Assembly (NCBI GenBank): GCA_963841405.1
Contig: CAWJCM010000002.1
Coordinates: forward strand, 248,001-312,000
DNA from: DATBLE01 sp963841405
Lineage (GTDB): Bacteria; Actinomycetota; Thermoleophilia; Gaiellales; Gaiellaceae
Direction of reading: 5' to 3'
DNA: 64,000 bases
Each line of letters opens with the position of its first letter. Positions within the stretch are counted from its first letter, which is position 1. Shown piece by piece: positions 43,127-51,559 of this stretch. Position numbers and translations under genes: made by a program. The notes below the pieces were generated by a model, which ran no database searches, was not told where the DNA came from, and saw only the letters and a program-made list of their open reading frames with translations.

Positions 43127-43360
43127 CTACGCGTCGCCGACCAGCTCGTCCCGGTCGGTCATCGCCTCGATCGCGAACTGCGCCGCCTCCAGCGCGCTCT
43201 CTTCGACGAGCACCTTCTGCGGGACGTCCTCGGTCGAGCGCGGGTGGTGCTCGACGGCGGTCTCCAGCTCGGAGGTGATCCCCGCCGCCTGGAGGATCAC
43301 CTGGATCTCCTCCGCCTCCGTCACATCCTCTGCAAGCGCAACCTGGACGAGTCTGGTCAT
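43127..43360 (-). CDS. DUF2007-type small protein
   Basis: 77 residues: VALAEDVTEAEEIQVILQAA and then KVLVEESALEAAQFAIEAM, the ferredoxin-like pattern of putative signal-transducing DUF2007 proteins. Its start overlaps the RNase Z stop as ATGA, so it is made with rnz. The function is not known. Confidence 0.7.
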   Translation of the reverse strand: MTRLVQVALAEDVTEAEEIQVILQAAGITSELETAVEHHPRSTEDVPQKVLVEESALEAAQFAIEAMTDRDELVGDA

Positions 43361-44382
43361 CGGGCCGTCTCCTCGGGAACCGGCTGTTCTGGTGCTGGTG
43401 CGTTGTTCTCCGCCGGCGCTGGATCTCCTCGACGCGGAAGCGCGCCACCCTTGATCAGGTGCGGCCCGCCCCGCTCCTGGAACCGGACGTCGATGATATC
43501 GAAGTCCCTGGGGACGACCGTCTCGGGGAAGACGGCACGTGCCTCGCGGGCCGCGTCCGGCCCGAAGTACCGTGTCGAGAGATGCGTCAGCGCGAGCAGC
43601 CGGACACCCGCCGCCCGGGCAAGCTGGGCCGCGTCGAAGGCGGTCGAGTGAGCCGTCTCCGCGGCGCGGTCGCGCTCGTCCTCGAGGAAGGTGGCCTCGT
43701 GGACGAGCAGGTCGGCGCCGATCGCCGCCTCGAGCACCGATCGCGTCGGCGCGGTATCACCCGGAATCACGATCGTCCGGCCGGGCCGCGCCTCGCCGAG
43801 CACCTGCTCCGGCCGCACCTGGGTGCCGTCGGCGAGGGTGACCGTCCCGCCGCGCTGGAGCGCGCCGCGCTCGGGGCCGAAGGGCACGCCGAGCGCGTCC
43901 GCCGCCCCGACGTCGAAGCGCCCGGGCCGCTCGTCCTCGACCAGCGCGTAGCCGATCGAGGAGACGCCGTGCTCGACGGGGAACGTGACCAGGCGGTAGT
44001 CGTCACGATCGAGAGTGTCGCCGGGGCGGAGCTCATCGAGCTCGTACCGGTAGGTGAGCCTGCCGAAGATCCGCCGGAGCGAACGGAACAGATCGCCGAG
44101 CCCGGGCGGGCCGTGGATCATGATCGGCACCTCCCGGCCACGCAGCGCAAAGGTCTTCAGCATCCCGGGCAGACCGAGGTAGTGGTCGGCGTGGTAGTGG
44201 GTGAGGAAGACCTCGCGGAGGTCGATCAGCCCGAGCGACGAGCGCAGCAGCTGGCGTTGGGTGCCCTCGGCGCAGTCGAAGAGCAGGCGTTCGCCCCCGC
44301 GGCGCACGAGGAGTGCCGTCGGTGACCGGTCTGCGGTCGGCATCGATCCGGCGGTGCCGAGGAAGACGACGTCGAGGTCCAT
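43357..44382 (-). CDS. rnz: Ribonuclease Z (metallo-beta-lactamase fold)
   Basis: 341 residues. VFLGTAGSMPTADRSPTALL opens the fold, the zinc site is LTHYHADHYLGLPG (about 60-73), VIPGDTAPT gives the bridging Asp, and HSTAFDAAQLARAAGV with LTHLSTRY the late ligands. It cuts the 3' trailer of tRNA precursors. The C-terminus has an extra Pro/Ala-rich tail of about 30 residues. Confidence 0.92.
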   Translation of the reverse strand: MDLDVVFLGTAGSMPTADRSPTALLVRRGGERLLFDCAEGTQRQLLRSSLGLIDLREVFLTHYHADHYLGLPGMLKTFALRGREVPIMIHGPPGLGDLFRSLRRIFGRLTYRYELDELRPGDTLDRDDYRLVTFPVEHGVSSIGYALVEDERPGRFDVGAADALGVPFGPERGALQRGGTVTLADGTQVRPEQVLGEARPGRTIVIPGDTAPTRSVLEAAIGADLLVHEATFLEDERDRAAETAHSTAFDAAQLARAAGVRLLALTHLSTRYFGPDAAREARAVFPETVVPRDFDIIDVRFQERGGPHLIKGGALPRRGDPAPAENNAPAPEQPVPEETAR

Positions 44383-44405
44383 CCTCCGCGGAGTCTAGGG
44401 CGGTG

Positions 44406-44645
44406 CTACGGCAGAACGAGGCGCTGCCCCGGCCGGACCAGCGCACCAGCGAGATGGTTGCGCTGCTCGAGCCTGTACACGCCTTCGCGCGGGTCGCCGC
44501 CGTAGTGCGCGGCGGCGATCGCCCAGAGGGTGTCCCCGGCCCGGACGAGGTACGTCTGCCGGTGGCCGGCGCCGTTGGACTGGCGGGCGCCCCAGGCGAC
44601 GGCGAGGGTCAGGAGCGCGGCGATGACGACGACCCGAGCGAACAT
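44406..44645 (-). CDS. SOS-regulated LysM protein (YneA/ChiZ/DivS-like)
   Basis: 79 residues from ATG 44645. An N-terminal membrane helix or signal (RVVVIAALLTLAVAWGA) is followed by one LysM domain: TYLVRAGDTLWAIAAAHYGG and LVRPGQRLVLP. Small LysM membrane proteins under LexA control are known as cell-division brakes in the DNA damage response (YneA in Bacillus, ChiZ/Rv2719c in mycobacteria, DivS in Corynebacterium). The start codon lies inside a LexA box, and the -10 box is 7 bases upstream. lexA itself is not in the window. Confidence 0.85.
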   Translation of the reverse strand: MFARVVVIAALLTLAVAWGARQSNGAGHRQTYLVRAGDTLWAIAAAHYGGDPREGVYRLEQRNHLAGALVRPGQRLVLP

Positions 44646-44681
44646 GCGTTCGATAGTAGTACGAACACGCGTTCGCGTCAA
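44639..44681 (-). promoter_or_regulatory. SOS promoter with two LexA boxes
   Basis: On the minus strand TTGACG (44681-44676), a 17-base spacer and TACTAT (44658-44653) form the promoter. One perfect LexA box, CGAAC-ACGC-GTTCG on the plus strand (44662-44675), fills the spacer; a second, CGAAC-ATGC-GTTCG (44639-44652), starts directly after the -10 box and contains the ATG. Both fit CGAAC-N4-GTTCG exactly. Confidence 0.88.
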
Positions 44682-44686
44682 GGGGT

Positions 44687-44720
44687 GGGCGAGTCGGCGC
44701 CGGTCGGCGCCGACTCGCCC
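44687..44720 (-). terminator. 15-bp perfect hairpin after the InlB-repeat protein gene
   Basis: GGGCGAGTCGGCGCC (44687-44701) and GGCGCCGACTCGCCC (44706-44720) with loop GGTC. It lies 7 bases beyond the stop of the secreted protein gene and ends just before the SOS promoter, insulating it from read-through. A C-rich stretch follows on the minus strand, without a T run. Confidence 0.7.
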
Positions 44721-44726
44721 TCACCG

Positions 44727-45194
44727 CTAATCCGGCGGCGGAGGCGGCTGTTCCTGGCCGTGGTGGGCATCTATGCCGACCGGCTGCGCCGGCGGGCCGT
44801 CGAAGACCGCGACCACGTCCTTCGAGCCGCTCATCGTCACCGTGCACGTGCCGGTTCCCGAACAGGCGCCGGCCGTCGGTGCCTGACCGTGATCCGCGAC
44901 CTCCCAGCCGACGAAGGTGTAGCCCGTGGTCGGCGTGGCCGTCAGCGTCACCGTCGCGCCAGTGTCGAACGGACGGATGCACGCGAAGGGACAGTCGATG
45001 AAGTACTTCGGGACGTTCTGGACGAAGCCGGCTCCCCAGGGCTCGACCGAGACCTGGAGCGTCTGGGCGCCGGGCCACGTGTAGTAGGTGTCGTGCTCAG
45101 GCGGCGGAGCCAGCGGACCCGAGTCGGCGGCGGCCACGCCGCCGACGACCGCGAGCGCCGCTGCCACTGCCAGGAACGCAGTCAGACGTTTCAA
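44727..45194 (-). CDS. Secreted protein with an InlB-type B repeat
   Basis: 155 residues from TTG 45194, chosen because AAAGGAGG lies about 8 bases upstream. A signal peptide (LTAFLAVAAALAVVGGVAAA) is followed by QTLQVSVEPWGAGFV and one divergent B-repeat: ATVTLTATPTTGYTFVGW with GTCTVTMSGSKDVVAVF. Three to four Cys could form disulphides. The tail is His/Pro-rich (QEQPPPPPD). It is probably cell-surface or secreted, with adhesive or unknown function. Confidence 0.72.
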   Translation of the reverse strand: MKRLTAFLAVAAALAVVGGVAAADSGPLAPPPEHDTYYTWPGAQTLQVSVEPWGAGFVQNVPKYFIDCPFACIRPFDTGATVTLTATPTTGYTFVGWEVADHGQAPTAGACSGTGTCTVTMSGSKDVVAVFDGPPAQPVGIDAHHGQEQPPPPPD

Positions 45195-45289
45195 CTCGTC
45201 AACCTCCTTTGTCAGTCTCTCTCCCGCCACGGCGAGTCTAGTTCGCCTGTTCAGACGACACTCCGACGCGGCCTTTCTTCTCTTTCCCT

Positions 45290-46315
45290 CTACTCCACGA
45301 GCACCGCGTCCGCAATCCCCCGCGCGCCGAACCTGACCGGATCGTCCGCGGGCAGGCCGGTCTCACGGCTCGCATCGGCGATCGCCGCGCGTGCGGCTCG
45401 CTCGTCCAGATGCCGCGTGTTCAGGGCGATCGCGGCGACCTTCGCCGGCCTGGCGGGAAGAGCGATGCGCTCGTGCAGGTCGACCAGCTCGCGGAGGGCC
45501 CCGAGGGAATGACCAGGATAGCCCTCGATCTCGGTCGCTCCGGCCAGGTGGCAGAGGACGAAGACATGCGGTGCCGAGCCATGGATCAGGCCGAGCGTCA
45601 CGCCCGAGTAGGCCGGGTGCAGGAGCGCGCCCTGGCCCTCCACCCAGAGCAGCTCGCCGCCTCGGGCGGCCCCCTCGACCACCAGCTGTTCGGCGGCGCC
45701 GGCCGTGAAGTCCGAGACGACGGCGTCGACCGAGATCCCCCAGCCGGCGATCGCGATTCCCGTCTGCCCGGTCGGAACGAAGACCGACTTCATCCCCCGC
45801 CGCTTCGCCTCGCGGTCGAGTTCGAGTGAGACGGTCATCTTCCCGATCGCGCAGTCGGAGCCGACGGTGAGGACGATCCGCGCGTCGAGCGCGAGGTTGG
45901 CGCCGATCGGGACGCTCAGGCGGCCCGGCGGCCTGCGCAGGTCGCGGAGCTCCACCCCGCGCGCCCGTGCCAGCTCGACCAGCTCCGTGTCGTCCGTGAG
46001 GTACTCGTGCAGGCCGTTCTCGACGTCGAGGCCCGCGCAAACCGCCTGGCGGAGCAGCTCGCGCCACGCCGGCGGGAAGCGGCCGCCCTGCGTGGCGACC
46101 CCGACGAGGGCGGTGGTCGGCTCGTACTGGACGGCGTCGGCGAGCGCGCCGACGATCGGGATCCCCCGGTACCTCTCCCCCGCCCGCTCGGAGTCGAGAA
46201 TGACCACCGTCGGGTCCTCGGCGTAGCGGACGACGCCGCGCATCGTCTTGCCGTAGTGCGGATCGCCGGAGCGGCCCTCGGCGAGGATCAGGTAGCGCTT
46301 AACCGTGCCAGGCAC
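45290..46315 (-). CDS. dgcN: DUF1611 protein, DgcN-like (putative D-glutamate N-acetyltransferase)
   Basis: 341 residues. The N-terminal domain begins KRYLILAEGRSGDPHYGKTM; the C-terminal domain has a P-loop-like GSDCAIGKMTVSLELDREA (about 152-170) and WVEGQGALLHPAYSGVTLG. In marine bacteria and haloarchaea DUF1611 (DgcN) acetylates D-glutamate, and an enolase-superfamily partner (DgcA) racemises the product. The same two genes are adjacent here. The annotated GTG 46315 is inside a palindromic repeat, so the natural start may have been changed by it. Confidence 0.72.
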   Translation of the reverse strand: MPGTVKRYLILAEGRSGDPHYGKTMRGVVRYAEDPTVVILDSERAGERYRGIPIVGALADAVQYEPTTALVGVATQGGRFPPAWRELLRQAVCAGLDVENGLHEYLTDDTELVELARARGVELRDLRRPPGRLSVPIGANLALDARIVLTVGSDCAIGKMTVSLELDREAKRRGMKSVFVPTGQTGIAIAGWGISVDAVVSDFTAGAAEQLVVEGAARGGELLWVEGQGALLHPAYSGVTLGLIHGSAPHVFVLCHLAGATEIEGYPGHSLGALRELVDLHERIALPARPAKVAAIALNTRHLDERAARAAIADASRETGLPADDPVRFGARGIADAVLVE

Positions 46316-46322
46316 GGTTAAG
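46298..46322. repeat. REP-like palindrome over the DUF1611 start
   Basis: CTTAACCGTGCC-A-GGCACGGTTAAG: 12-bp perfect arms around one base. The GTG start of the DUF1611 gene is read from its right arm. Confidence 0.75.
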
Positions 46323-46353
46323 GAACCCTCGAAAAGGTCGCTCCGAGCAGGAT

Positions 46354-46378
46354 CTTTACCGTGCCTGGCACCGTTAAG
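46354..46378. repeat. Second REP-like palindrome, related copy
   Basis: CTTTACCGTGCC-T-GGCACCGTTAAG, the same unit as at 46298 with two mismatched pairs. The two copies are 31 bases apart in the gap between the two D-glutamate-type genes. Confidence 0.7.
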
Positions 46379-46384
46379 GCGCCG

Positions 46385-47398
46385 TCAAGGCGCGCGCCGC
46401 ACGCCGAGGCCCGGCTCGTCCGAAGGGGTCTGGACGCCGTCGGCCAGCTCCACGCCCGGCCAGGGGTCGTGCGCGATCAGCAGGTTGCCGTCGAGGTCGA
46501 CGTGGTCGCACAGGCTGGCCATGGCCGCGCCGGCGGCGATGCCCAGGCCCGATTCGACCATGCAGCCGAGCATCACCCCCAGCCCCAGCGCGCGCGCGGC
46601 ATGCGCCATGCGGACGGCCTCGCCGATGCCACCGGACTTGGCGAGCTTGATGTTGACGCCGTGTGCGATCGGCGCGCAGGCGGCGACGTCGGCCAGCGTG
46701 TGGCAGTCCTCGTCGACGTACACGGGGATCGCCGCCGCCGCCTTCAGCTTCTGGCCGTCCGGGTCGCCGGCGGCCAGCGGCTGCTCACAGTACTCGACCC
46801 CCAGCTCCGCGAGACGGGGCAGCGCGTCCAGCGCCTCCTCGAGCGACCAGTACTCGTTCACGTCCGCCTGCAACGGGATGTCGGTCACCTCGCGCACCGC
46901 TCGCACCCGGTCGACGTCGAGCTCGTCACCGCCTCCGAGCTTCAGCTTCAGCCGGCGGAAGCGCCCGCTCGCGTGGGCCGTCGCCGCCTTCGTCGCCATC
47001 TCGTCCGGAGCAGCGAGCCCGATCGTCCACGAGGTCGGCGGCCCGAGCCGCCCGAGCCCGAGGAAGCGCCACACCGGCTCGCCGGCCAGTTTCCCGCAGA
47101 GGTCGTGCAGCGCCGCGTCGATCGCCGCACGAGCGGCGAACTGCTCGTTCGGCAGCCCTCGCATCACGTCGTCGAGCGCGAACGGGTCGTCGCCGAGGCC
47201 GGCTGCGACCGACTCCAAGTAATCCAGTGCCGACGCTGCCGACTCCTCGTAGCGGTCGATCGGCGCCGCCTCCCCGAAGCCGGACACGCCGTCATGGCGG
47301 ATCTCGACCTCGACGACATCGGCCGTGTCCTGCGACCCGCGCGCGATCGTGAAGGTCTCGGCCAGCTCGAGGGAGACGATCCGGGCGCTGACGTCCAC
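46385..47398 (-). CDS. dgcA: Enolase-superfamily racemase/epimerase, DgcA-like
   Basis: 337 residues from GTG 47398. It belongs to the muconate-lactonising/dipeptide-epimerase branch: RRLKLKLGGG with the KxK acid/base pair (about 153-162), metal ligands in QADVNEYWS, VEYCEQPL and YVDEDCH, and the second catalytic Lys in GVNIKLAKSGG. Such enzymes are often called L-Ala-D/L-Glu epimerase; next to DUF1611 the N-acetyl-D-glutamate racemase role is more likely. Confidence 0.82.
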   Translation of the reverse strand: MDVSARIVSLELAETFTIARGSQDTADVVEVEIRHDGVSGFGEAAPIDRYEESAASALDYLESVAAGLGDDPFALDDVMRGLPNEQFAARAAIDAALHDLCGKLAGEPVWRFLGLGRLGPPTSWTIGLAAPDEMATKAATAHASGRFRRLKLKLGGGDELDVDRVRAVREVTDIPLQADVNEYWSLEEALDALPRLAELGVEYCEQPLAAGDPDGQKLKAAAAIPVYVDEDCHTLADVAACAPIAHGVNIKLAKSGGIGEAVRMAHAARALGLGVMLGCMVESGLGIAAGAAMASLCDHVDLDGNLLIAHDPWPGVELADGVQTPSDEPGLGVRRAP

Positions 47399-47418
47399 GC
47401 CGGTACACTACGACCCCC

Positions 47419-47491
47419 GCGCCTGTAGCTCAGGGGATAGAGCGCGCGCCTCCGGAGCGCGAGGTCGCAGGTTCGATTCCTGCCAGGCGCA
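47419..47491 (+). tRNA. tRNA-Arg (anticodon CCG)
   Basis: 73 bases fold into a full cloverleaf: acceptor GCGCCTG/CAGGCGC, D stem GCTC/GAGC, anticodon stem CGCGC/GCGCG with loop CTCCGGA (anticodon CCG, reads CGG), T arm GCAGG-TTCGATT-CCTGC, discriminator A. CCA is not encoded. A -10-like TACACT lies 10 bases upstream. Confidence 0.96.
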
Positions 47492-47790
47492 AAGCAGCGA
47501 GACGGCCGGCCCAGCCGTGAAAGAGTCGCCTCGAGCGGGGCACTCCCTCGGCCGGCGAGCGAGACCGGCGGTGATCCCGCTACGATGGGGTCGGCTCCGC
47601 TCGCCCAGATGCGTTCCGATGTCGACTCTCTCCCCGTCGGGACCCTTGCTAGTCGTGCGGAGCTTTTCTCTGCCCGGATTTCGGCCAGACGCGCGCCCCC
47701 CGAGTCCGCCCGTGCGCCGAGAGGCTTTTCCGGCGGCCGCCAGCTAGAATCCGACGACCATGCTCCTGACCGACGACCCCCTCAGTCCCC
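47492..47790 (+). other. Gene-free region before corA
   Basis: I see no gene in these 299 bases. A -10-like TAGAAT at 47745-47750 may serve corA, 40 bases before its GTG; no clear -35 box goes with it. No perfect palindrome of the kind found elsewhere is present. Confidence 0.4.
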
Positions 47791-48774
47791 GTGCCGAGCT
47801 TGCCCCGCATCAAGCGGCAGCGTGCGCTCGCCGAGGCGGTGGCCGTCGGCCCCGCTGAGCCGCGGCTCGCCGAGCTCTCTGCTCACGGCCTGACCTGGAT
47901 CCACCTCGACGCCCCGACAGCGGACGAGGCCGCGCAGCTCGCCGAGCGCTTCGGCTGGCACCCCCTCGACCTGGAGGACGTGCTCTCGAAGCGCCAGCGT
48001 CCGAAGGTGGACGAATACCCGGAGTACCTGTTCTCGGTGCTCCACTTTCCCGCGTATGACAAGGCGATCCAGCGACTGAACGCGGCCGAGCTCGACGTCT
48101 TCCTCGGACCGGACTTCCTGATCACGCTCCCCAACGCCGAGCTGCTCCCGGTCACCCGCCTCTTCGCCCGTTGCGAGCAGGACGACGAGCTCCGCGACTC
48201 GCTGTTCTCGAAGGGATCGGGATATCTGCTCTACCACGTCCTCGACGATCTCTTCGACTACTGCTTCCCGATCCTCGACAAGATCGGCCACAAGCTCGAC
48301 TCGGTCGAGGACGAGATGTTCGAGGGCCGGGCCGAGGAGATCGTCCGGGACCTCTCCAACGTCAAGCAGGAAATCATCTCGTACCGCAAGATCATCAAGC
48401 CCGAGCGCTCCACCCTGCGCGTGCTCGAGGGCCGGGTCCAGCGGTTCCTTCCGCAGGAGCTCGACCTCTACTTCGACGATATCGTCGACGCCGCCGAGCG
48501 CATCTGGGATCTCCTCGACAACTACAAGGAGGTCGTCGAGGGGCTGGAGCAGACGAATGAGTCGGTGATCTCCCACCGGCAGAACGACATCCTGCGGATC
48601 CTGACCGTCTTCTCGGTCGTGCTGCTCCCGCTGACCCTGATCACCGGGATCTTCGGGATGAACGTGAAGTTCCCCGGATTCGAGACCGTGCACGCATGGT
48701 GGGCGATCATCGGCGGAATGCTCGTCGTCCTCGGCGGGCTGCTCGGGTTCTTCCGCTACAAGCGGTGGCTTTGA
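47791..48774 (+). CDS. corA: CorA-family magnesium/divalent cation channel
   Basis: 327 residues from GTG 47791. The cytoplasmic domain (1-265) is rich in acidic helices (DLEDVLSKRQRPKVDEYPEY); two C-terminal helices follow, the first ending in the selectivity motif GIFGMNV (about 290-296). The tail FFRYKRWL is typical. It would form a pentamer for Mg2+ or Co2+ uptake. Confidence 0.93.
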   Translation: MPSLPRIKRQRALAEAVAVGPAEPRLAELSAHGLTWIHLDAPTADEAAQLAERFGWHPLDLEDVLSKRQRPKVDEYPEYLFSVLHFPAYDKAIQRLNAAELDVFLGPDFLITLPNAELLPVTRLFARCEQDDELRDSLFSKGSGYLLYHVLDDLFDYCFPILDKIGHKLDSVEDEMFEGRAEEIVRDLSNVKQEIISYRKIIKPERSTLRVLEGRVQRFLPQELDLYFDDIVDAAERIWDLLDNYKEVVEGLEQTNESVISHRQNDILRILTVFSVVLLPLTLITGIFGMNVKFPGFETVHAWWAIIGGMLVVLGGLLGFFRYKRWL

Positions 48775-48857
48775 CCGCCCGAAGTTCGGCTCCGGCGAAG
48801 CCGGACGTCGGGCGGACCCTCAACGTCGCGAGCCGCGGCCGCGAGGGTCGGCCGCGG
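48775..48857 (+). terminator. Two hairpins downstream of corA
   Basis: CCGCCCGA (48775-48782) pairs with TCGGGCGG (48808-48815), with an inner stem TCCGGC/GCCGGA; it begins right after the corA stop. A second stem CCGCGGCC/GGCCGCGG is at 48833-48857. No T run follows. Confidence 0.5.
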
Positions 48858-48889
48858 TGGCGAACCCTCTCGTCTGGTAGAAGCCGGGC

Positions 48890-49372
48890 ATGACCAGGCA
48901 GCTTTGGGCCCCTTGGCGGCTGGAGTACATCCGGCAGGCCGACGAGCTGGAGGGCTGCGTCTTCTGTCTCGCCGCCTCGGGCGACGACGAGGAGATGCTC
49001 GTCGTCCACCGGAGCGAGGCGGCGTTCGTCCTCCTGAACAAGTTCCCGTACGCCTCCGGTCACCTGATGGTGGCCCCCTACCGGCACGCCGGCGACTTCG
49101 CCGGGCTCGCCGACGACGAGGCGCTCGAGGCGCACCGGCTCGCAGCCGGCGGGATGACCGCGCTCGCCGACACCTTCGCGCCGGAGGGCTACAACATCGG
49201 CTGGAACCTCGGCCGCATCGCGGGCGCCGGGATCGTCGACCACGTCCACCTGCACCTGGTGCCTCGCTGGTCCGGCGACACGAACTTCATGCCGGTCCTG
49301 GCCGACGTGAAGGTGCTGCCCGAGCACCTGGCGGAGACACGCGAGAAGCTGGCCGCCGCCTGGCCTGCGTGA
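48890..49372 (+). CDS. HIT-family nucleotide hydrolase/phosphorylase
   Basis: 160 residues. The start RQLWAPWRLEYI with CVFCLA (a Cys-x-x-Cys, possibly zinc) and the triad DHVHLHLVPRW (about 115-125) match the Ap4A-phosphorylase-like HIT proteins common in Actinomycetota. LNKFPYASGHLMVAPYRH is the conserved middle. It acts on diadenosine polyphosphates or AMP derivatives. It converges on the HerA-like gene. Confidence 0.9.
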   Translation: MTRQLWAPWRLEYIRQADELEGCVFCLAASGDDEEMLVVHRSEAAFVLLNKFPYASGHLMVAPYRHAGDFAGLADDEALEAHRLAAGGMTALADTFAPEGYNIGWNLGRIAGAGIVDHVHLHLVPRWSGDTNFMPVLADVKVLPEHLAETREKLAAAWPA

Positions 49373-49376
49373 CGCG

Positions 49377-50687
49377 TTACTTCAGCGCCTTCGAGAGCAG
49401 GCCGAAGAGGCCGCGGACGACCTCGCGCTGGAGCTGGCGCCCGGAAGTGGACTTGAGGTAGTCGCCCACGGCGCCCGCACCGCCGCCGGTCGCCGCTCTC
49501 GCCCAGGATCGTCACCGCCGCTTCGCCAGTTCCCAGTTGCGTGAGCAGCTCGGCGAGATCGTAGAAGTCCGACTTCGGAAAGGTCGAGACCGTCGCCTTC
49601 AGCGCCTTCGCGTCGTCCGGCGTGAAGGCGCGCAGCGCGTACTGGATCCGGTTCCCGAGCTGCGCGAGGACATCGGACGGGACGTCCTTCGGCTGCTGCG
49701 TGCAGAAGACACGCCGACACCCTTGGAGCGGATCAGCCGCACCGTCTGGACGATCGAGTCGAGGAACGCCTTGGTCGCGCCGTCGAAAAGCAGGTGAGCC
49801 TCGTCGAAGAAGAACACGAGCTTCGGCTTGTCCCGGTCGCCGACCTCGGGCAGCTCCTCGAACAGCTCGGCGAGCAGCCACATCAGTGCGGTCGAGAACA
49901 GGGTCGGCTTGTCCTGGACGGCAGGCAGCTCGAGGCAGGAGATGATCCCGCGGCCGTCGGGGGCCGTCCGCAGCAGGTCGCCGATCTCGAGCTGCGGCTC
50001 GCCGAAGAACTCGGTGCCGCCGCCGTCCTCGAGCTGGACGAGCTGGCGCAGGAGGACGCCGATGGTCGAGTTCGCGACTCCACCGATCCCGGTCAGCTCC
50101 GCCTTGCCCTCCTCCGAGGCGAGGAACGCCAGGAGCGCTCGCAGGTCGGAGAGGTCGAGCAGCGGCAGGCCATTCTGGTCGGCGTAGCGGAACAGGAGCG
50201 ACAGGCTCTGCTCCTGGGTTTCGTTCGCGTGGAGCACCTTCCCGAGCAGCAGCGGGCCGAAGTCGGACACGGTCGCCCGCACGGGGACGCCGGGGCCGAT
50301 CCCGCCGAGCGCCAGGTACTCGACCGGGAAGGCGGTCGGGGTGAACGTCTCGTCGAGCTCCTTCCAGCGGTCGGCCGCGATCCCGCTCGCGCCGCCGGGC
50401 TCGGACAGTCCCGAAAGGTCGCCCTTCATGTCGGCGGCGAACACGGGGACCCCGGCCTCGGAGAGCTGCTCGGTGATCCCCTGGAGACCCTTCGTCTTCC
50501 CGGTGCCGGTGGCGCCGGCGATCAGCCCGTGCCGGTTCGTCATCCGCAGCGGCACCTGGACGACGGCGGTGGCCGCGACCTTGCCGTCCAGCACCCCCTT
50601 GCCCAGCTCGAGCGTCTTGCCCTGCGCCTTGTAGGCCTCGGCGATGGTGGTCTCGAAGTCCTGCGCCGGCGCCTTAGTCTTCGCCAT
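49377..50687 (-). pseudogene. HerA-like (DUF853) ATPase interrupted by two frameshifts
   Basis: From ATG 50687 the protein is a normal HerA/DUF853 ATPase: Walker A GLIAGATGTGKTKGLQGI, VPVFAADMKGDLSGL and Walker B LVFFFDEAHLLFDG. At about 49710 one T seems to be missing in GGCGTGTCTTC, so the frame fails and ends early. The next frame carries VFCTQQPKDVPSDVLAQLGN and AFTPDDAKALKATVSTFPKS. Near 49490 the frame shifts back to end GRQLQREVVRGLFGLLSKAL at TAA 49377-49379. The middle of the C-terminal part also looks shortened. Confidence 0.75.
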
Positions 50688-50698
50688 GCGAACAGATC

Positions 50699-51559
50699 CT
50701 ACGCCAGCGCCTCGAACGCCTCCCGGATGCGCTCGACGTGCCCGTCGACGTCGAGGCCGCCGCGCATCGTCACCACCGAGACGTGGGTCGCGCCCAGCCC
50801 GCGCCATTCCTCGACGGCGGTGCGCCACTCGTCCGGCGTGCCCCCGGAGGCGTCGATCCGCTGCTCGACCCCGATCGACGCGGGATCGCGGCCGGCCTCC
50901 TCCGCCCAGGCCCGAAACCGGTCCATCGTCGCCGCCCAGCCCCCCTGGAGCGGCCGCTGCGGAAAGAAACCGTCGGCGAGGCGGGCGGCTCGCTCGATCG
51001 CGGCCTCCGCCGAGCCGCCGATCCAGATCGGGATCGGCCGCTGCACGGGCAGCGGGTTGATCCCGGCAGCGGGAACCCGGTGCCAGCGACCGTCGAAGTC
51101 CACCACGGGCTCCGTCCACAGGCGCCGCAGCACCTCGATCTGCTCCTCCGAGCGCCGGCCACGGTTACGGAAGTCCTCGCCGAGGGCCTCGAACTCGACG
51201 TAGTTCCACCCGAGCCCGACGCCGAGGCGGAAGCGCCCGCCGGTGAGCAGATCGACCTCGGCGGCTTGCTTGGCCACGAGCGCCGTCTGCCGCTGCGGCA
51301 GGACGAGCACGCCGGCGACGAGCTCCAGCCCCGGCGCGACCGCGGCCAGGTAGCCGAAGAGGACGAAGAGCTCGTGGAACTGGTGGCCCGACGTGTACGG
51401 GCCCGGCCAGTCGGTCCGCTGCGAAACGTCGGCGCCGAGCACATGGTCGTACGCGACCAGGTGTCGATAGCCGATCTCCTCCGCCGCCTGCGCAAACTCG
51501 CGCACCGCGCCGGGATCGGCCCCGATCTCGGTCTGCGGGAAGACGGCGCCGAGCTGCAC
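50699..51559 (-). CDS. LLM-class flavin/F420-dependent oxidoreductase
   Basis: 286 residues from GTG 51559. The luciferase-like barrel is plain: VQLGAVFPQTEIGADPGAVR, YRHLVAYDHVLG, TGGRFRLGVGLGWNYVEFEA and PIPIWIGGSAEAAIERAARL (about 182-201). This pattern belongs to F420-dependent enzymes common in Actinomycetota; the substrate is unknown. GATAAT lies six bases before the GTG and there is no ribosome binding site, so the message is probably leaderless. A start at 51598 is possible but adds 13 atypical residues. Confidence 0.85.
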   Translation of the reverse strand: MQLGAVFPQTEIGADPGAVREFAQAAEEIGYRHLVAYDHVLGADVSQRTDWPGPYTSGHQFHELFVLFGYLAAVAPGLELVAGVLVLPQRQTALVAKQAAEVDLLTGGRFRLGVGLGWNYVEFEALGEDFRNRGRRSEEQIEVLRRLWTEPVVDFDGRWHRVPAAGINPLPVQRPIPIWIGGSAEAAIERAARLADGFFPQRPLQGGWAATMDRFRAWAEEAGRDPASIGVEQRIDASGGTPDEWRTAVEEWRGLGATHVSVVTMRGGLDVDGHVERIREAFEALA

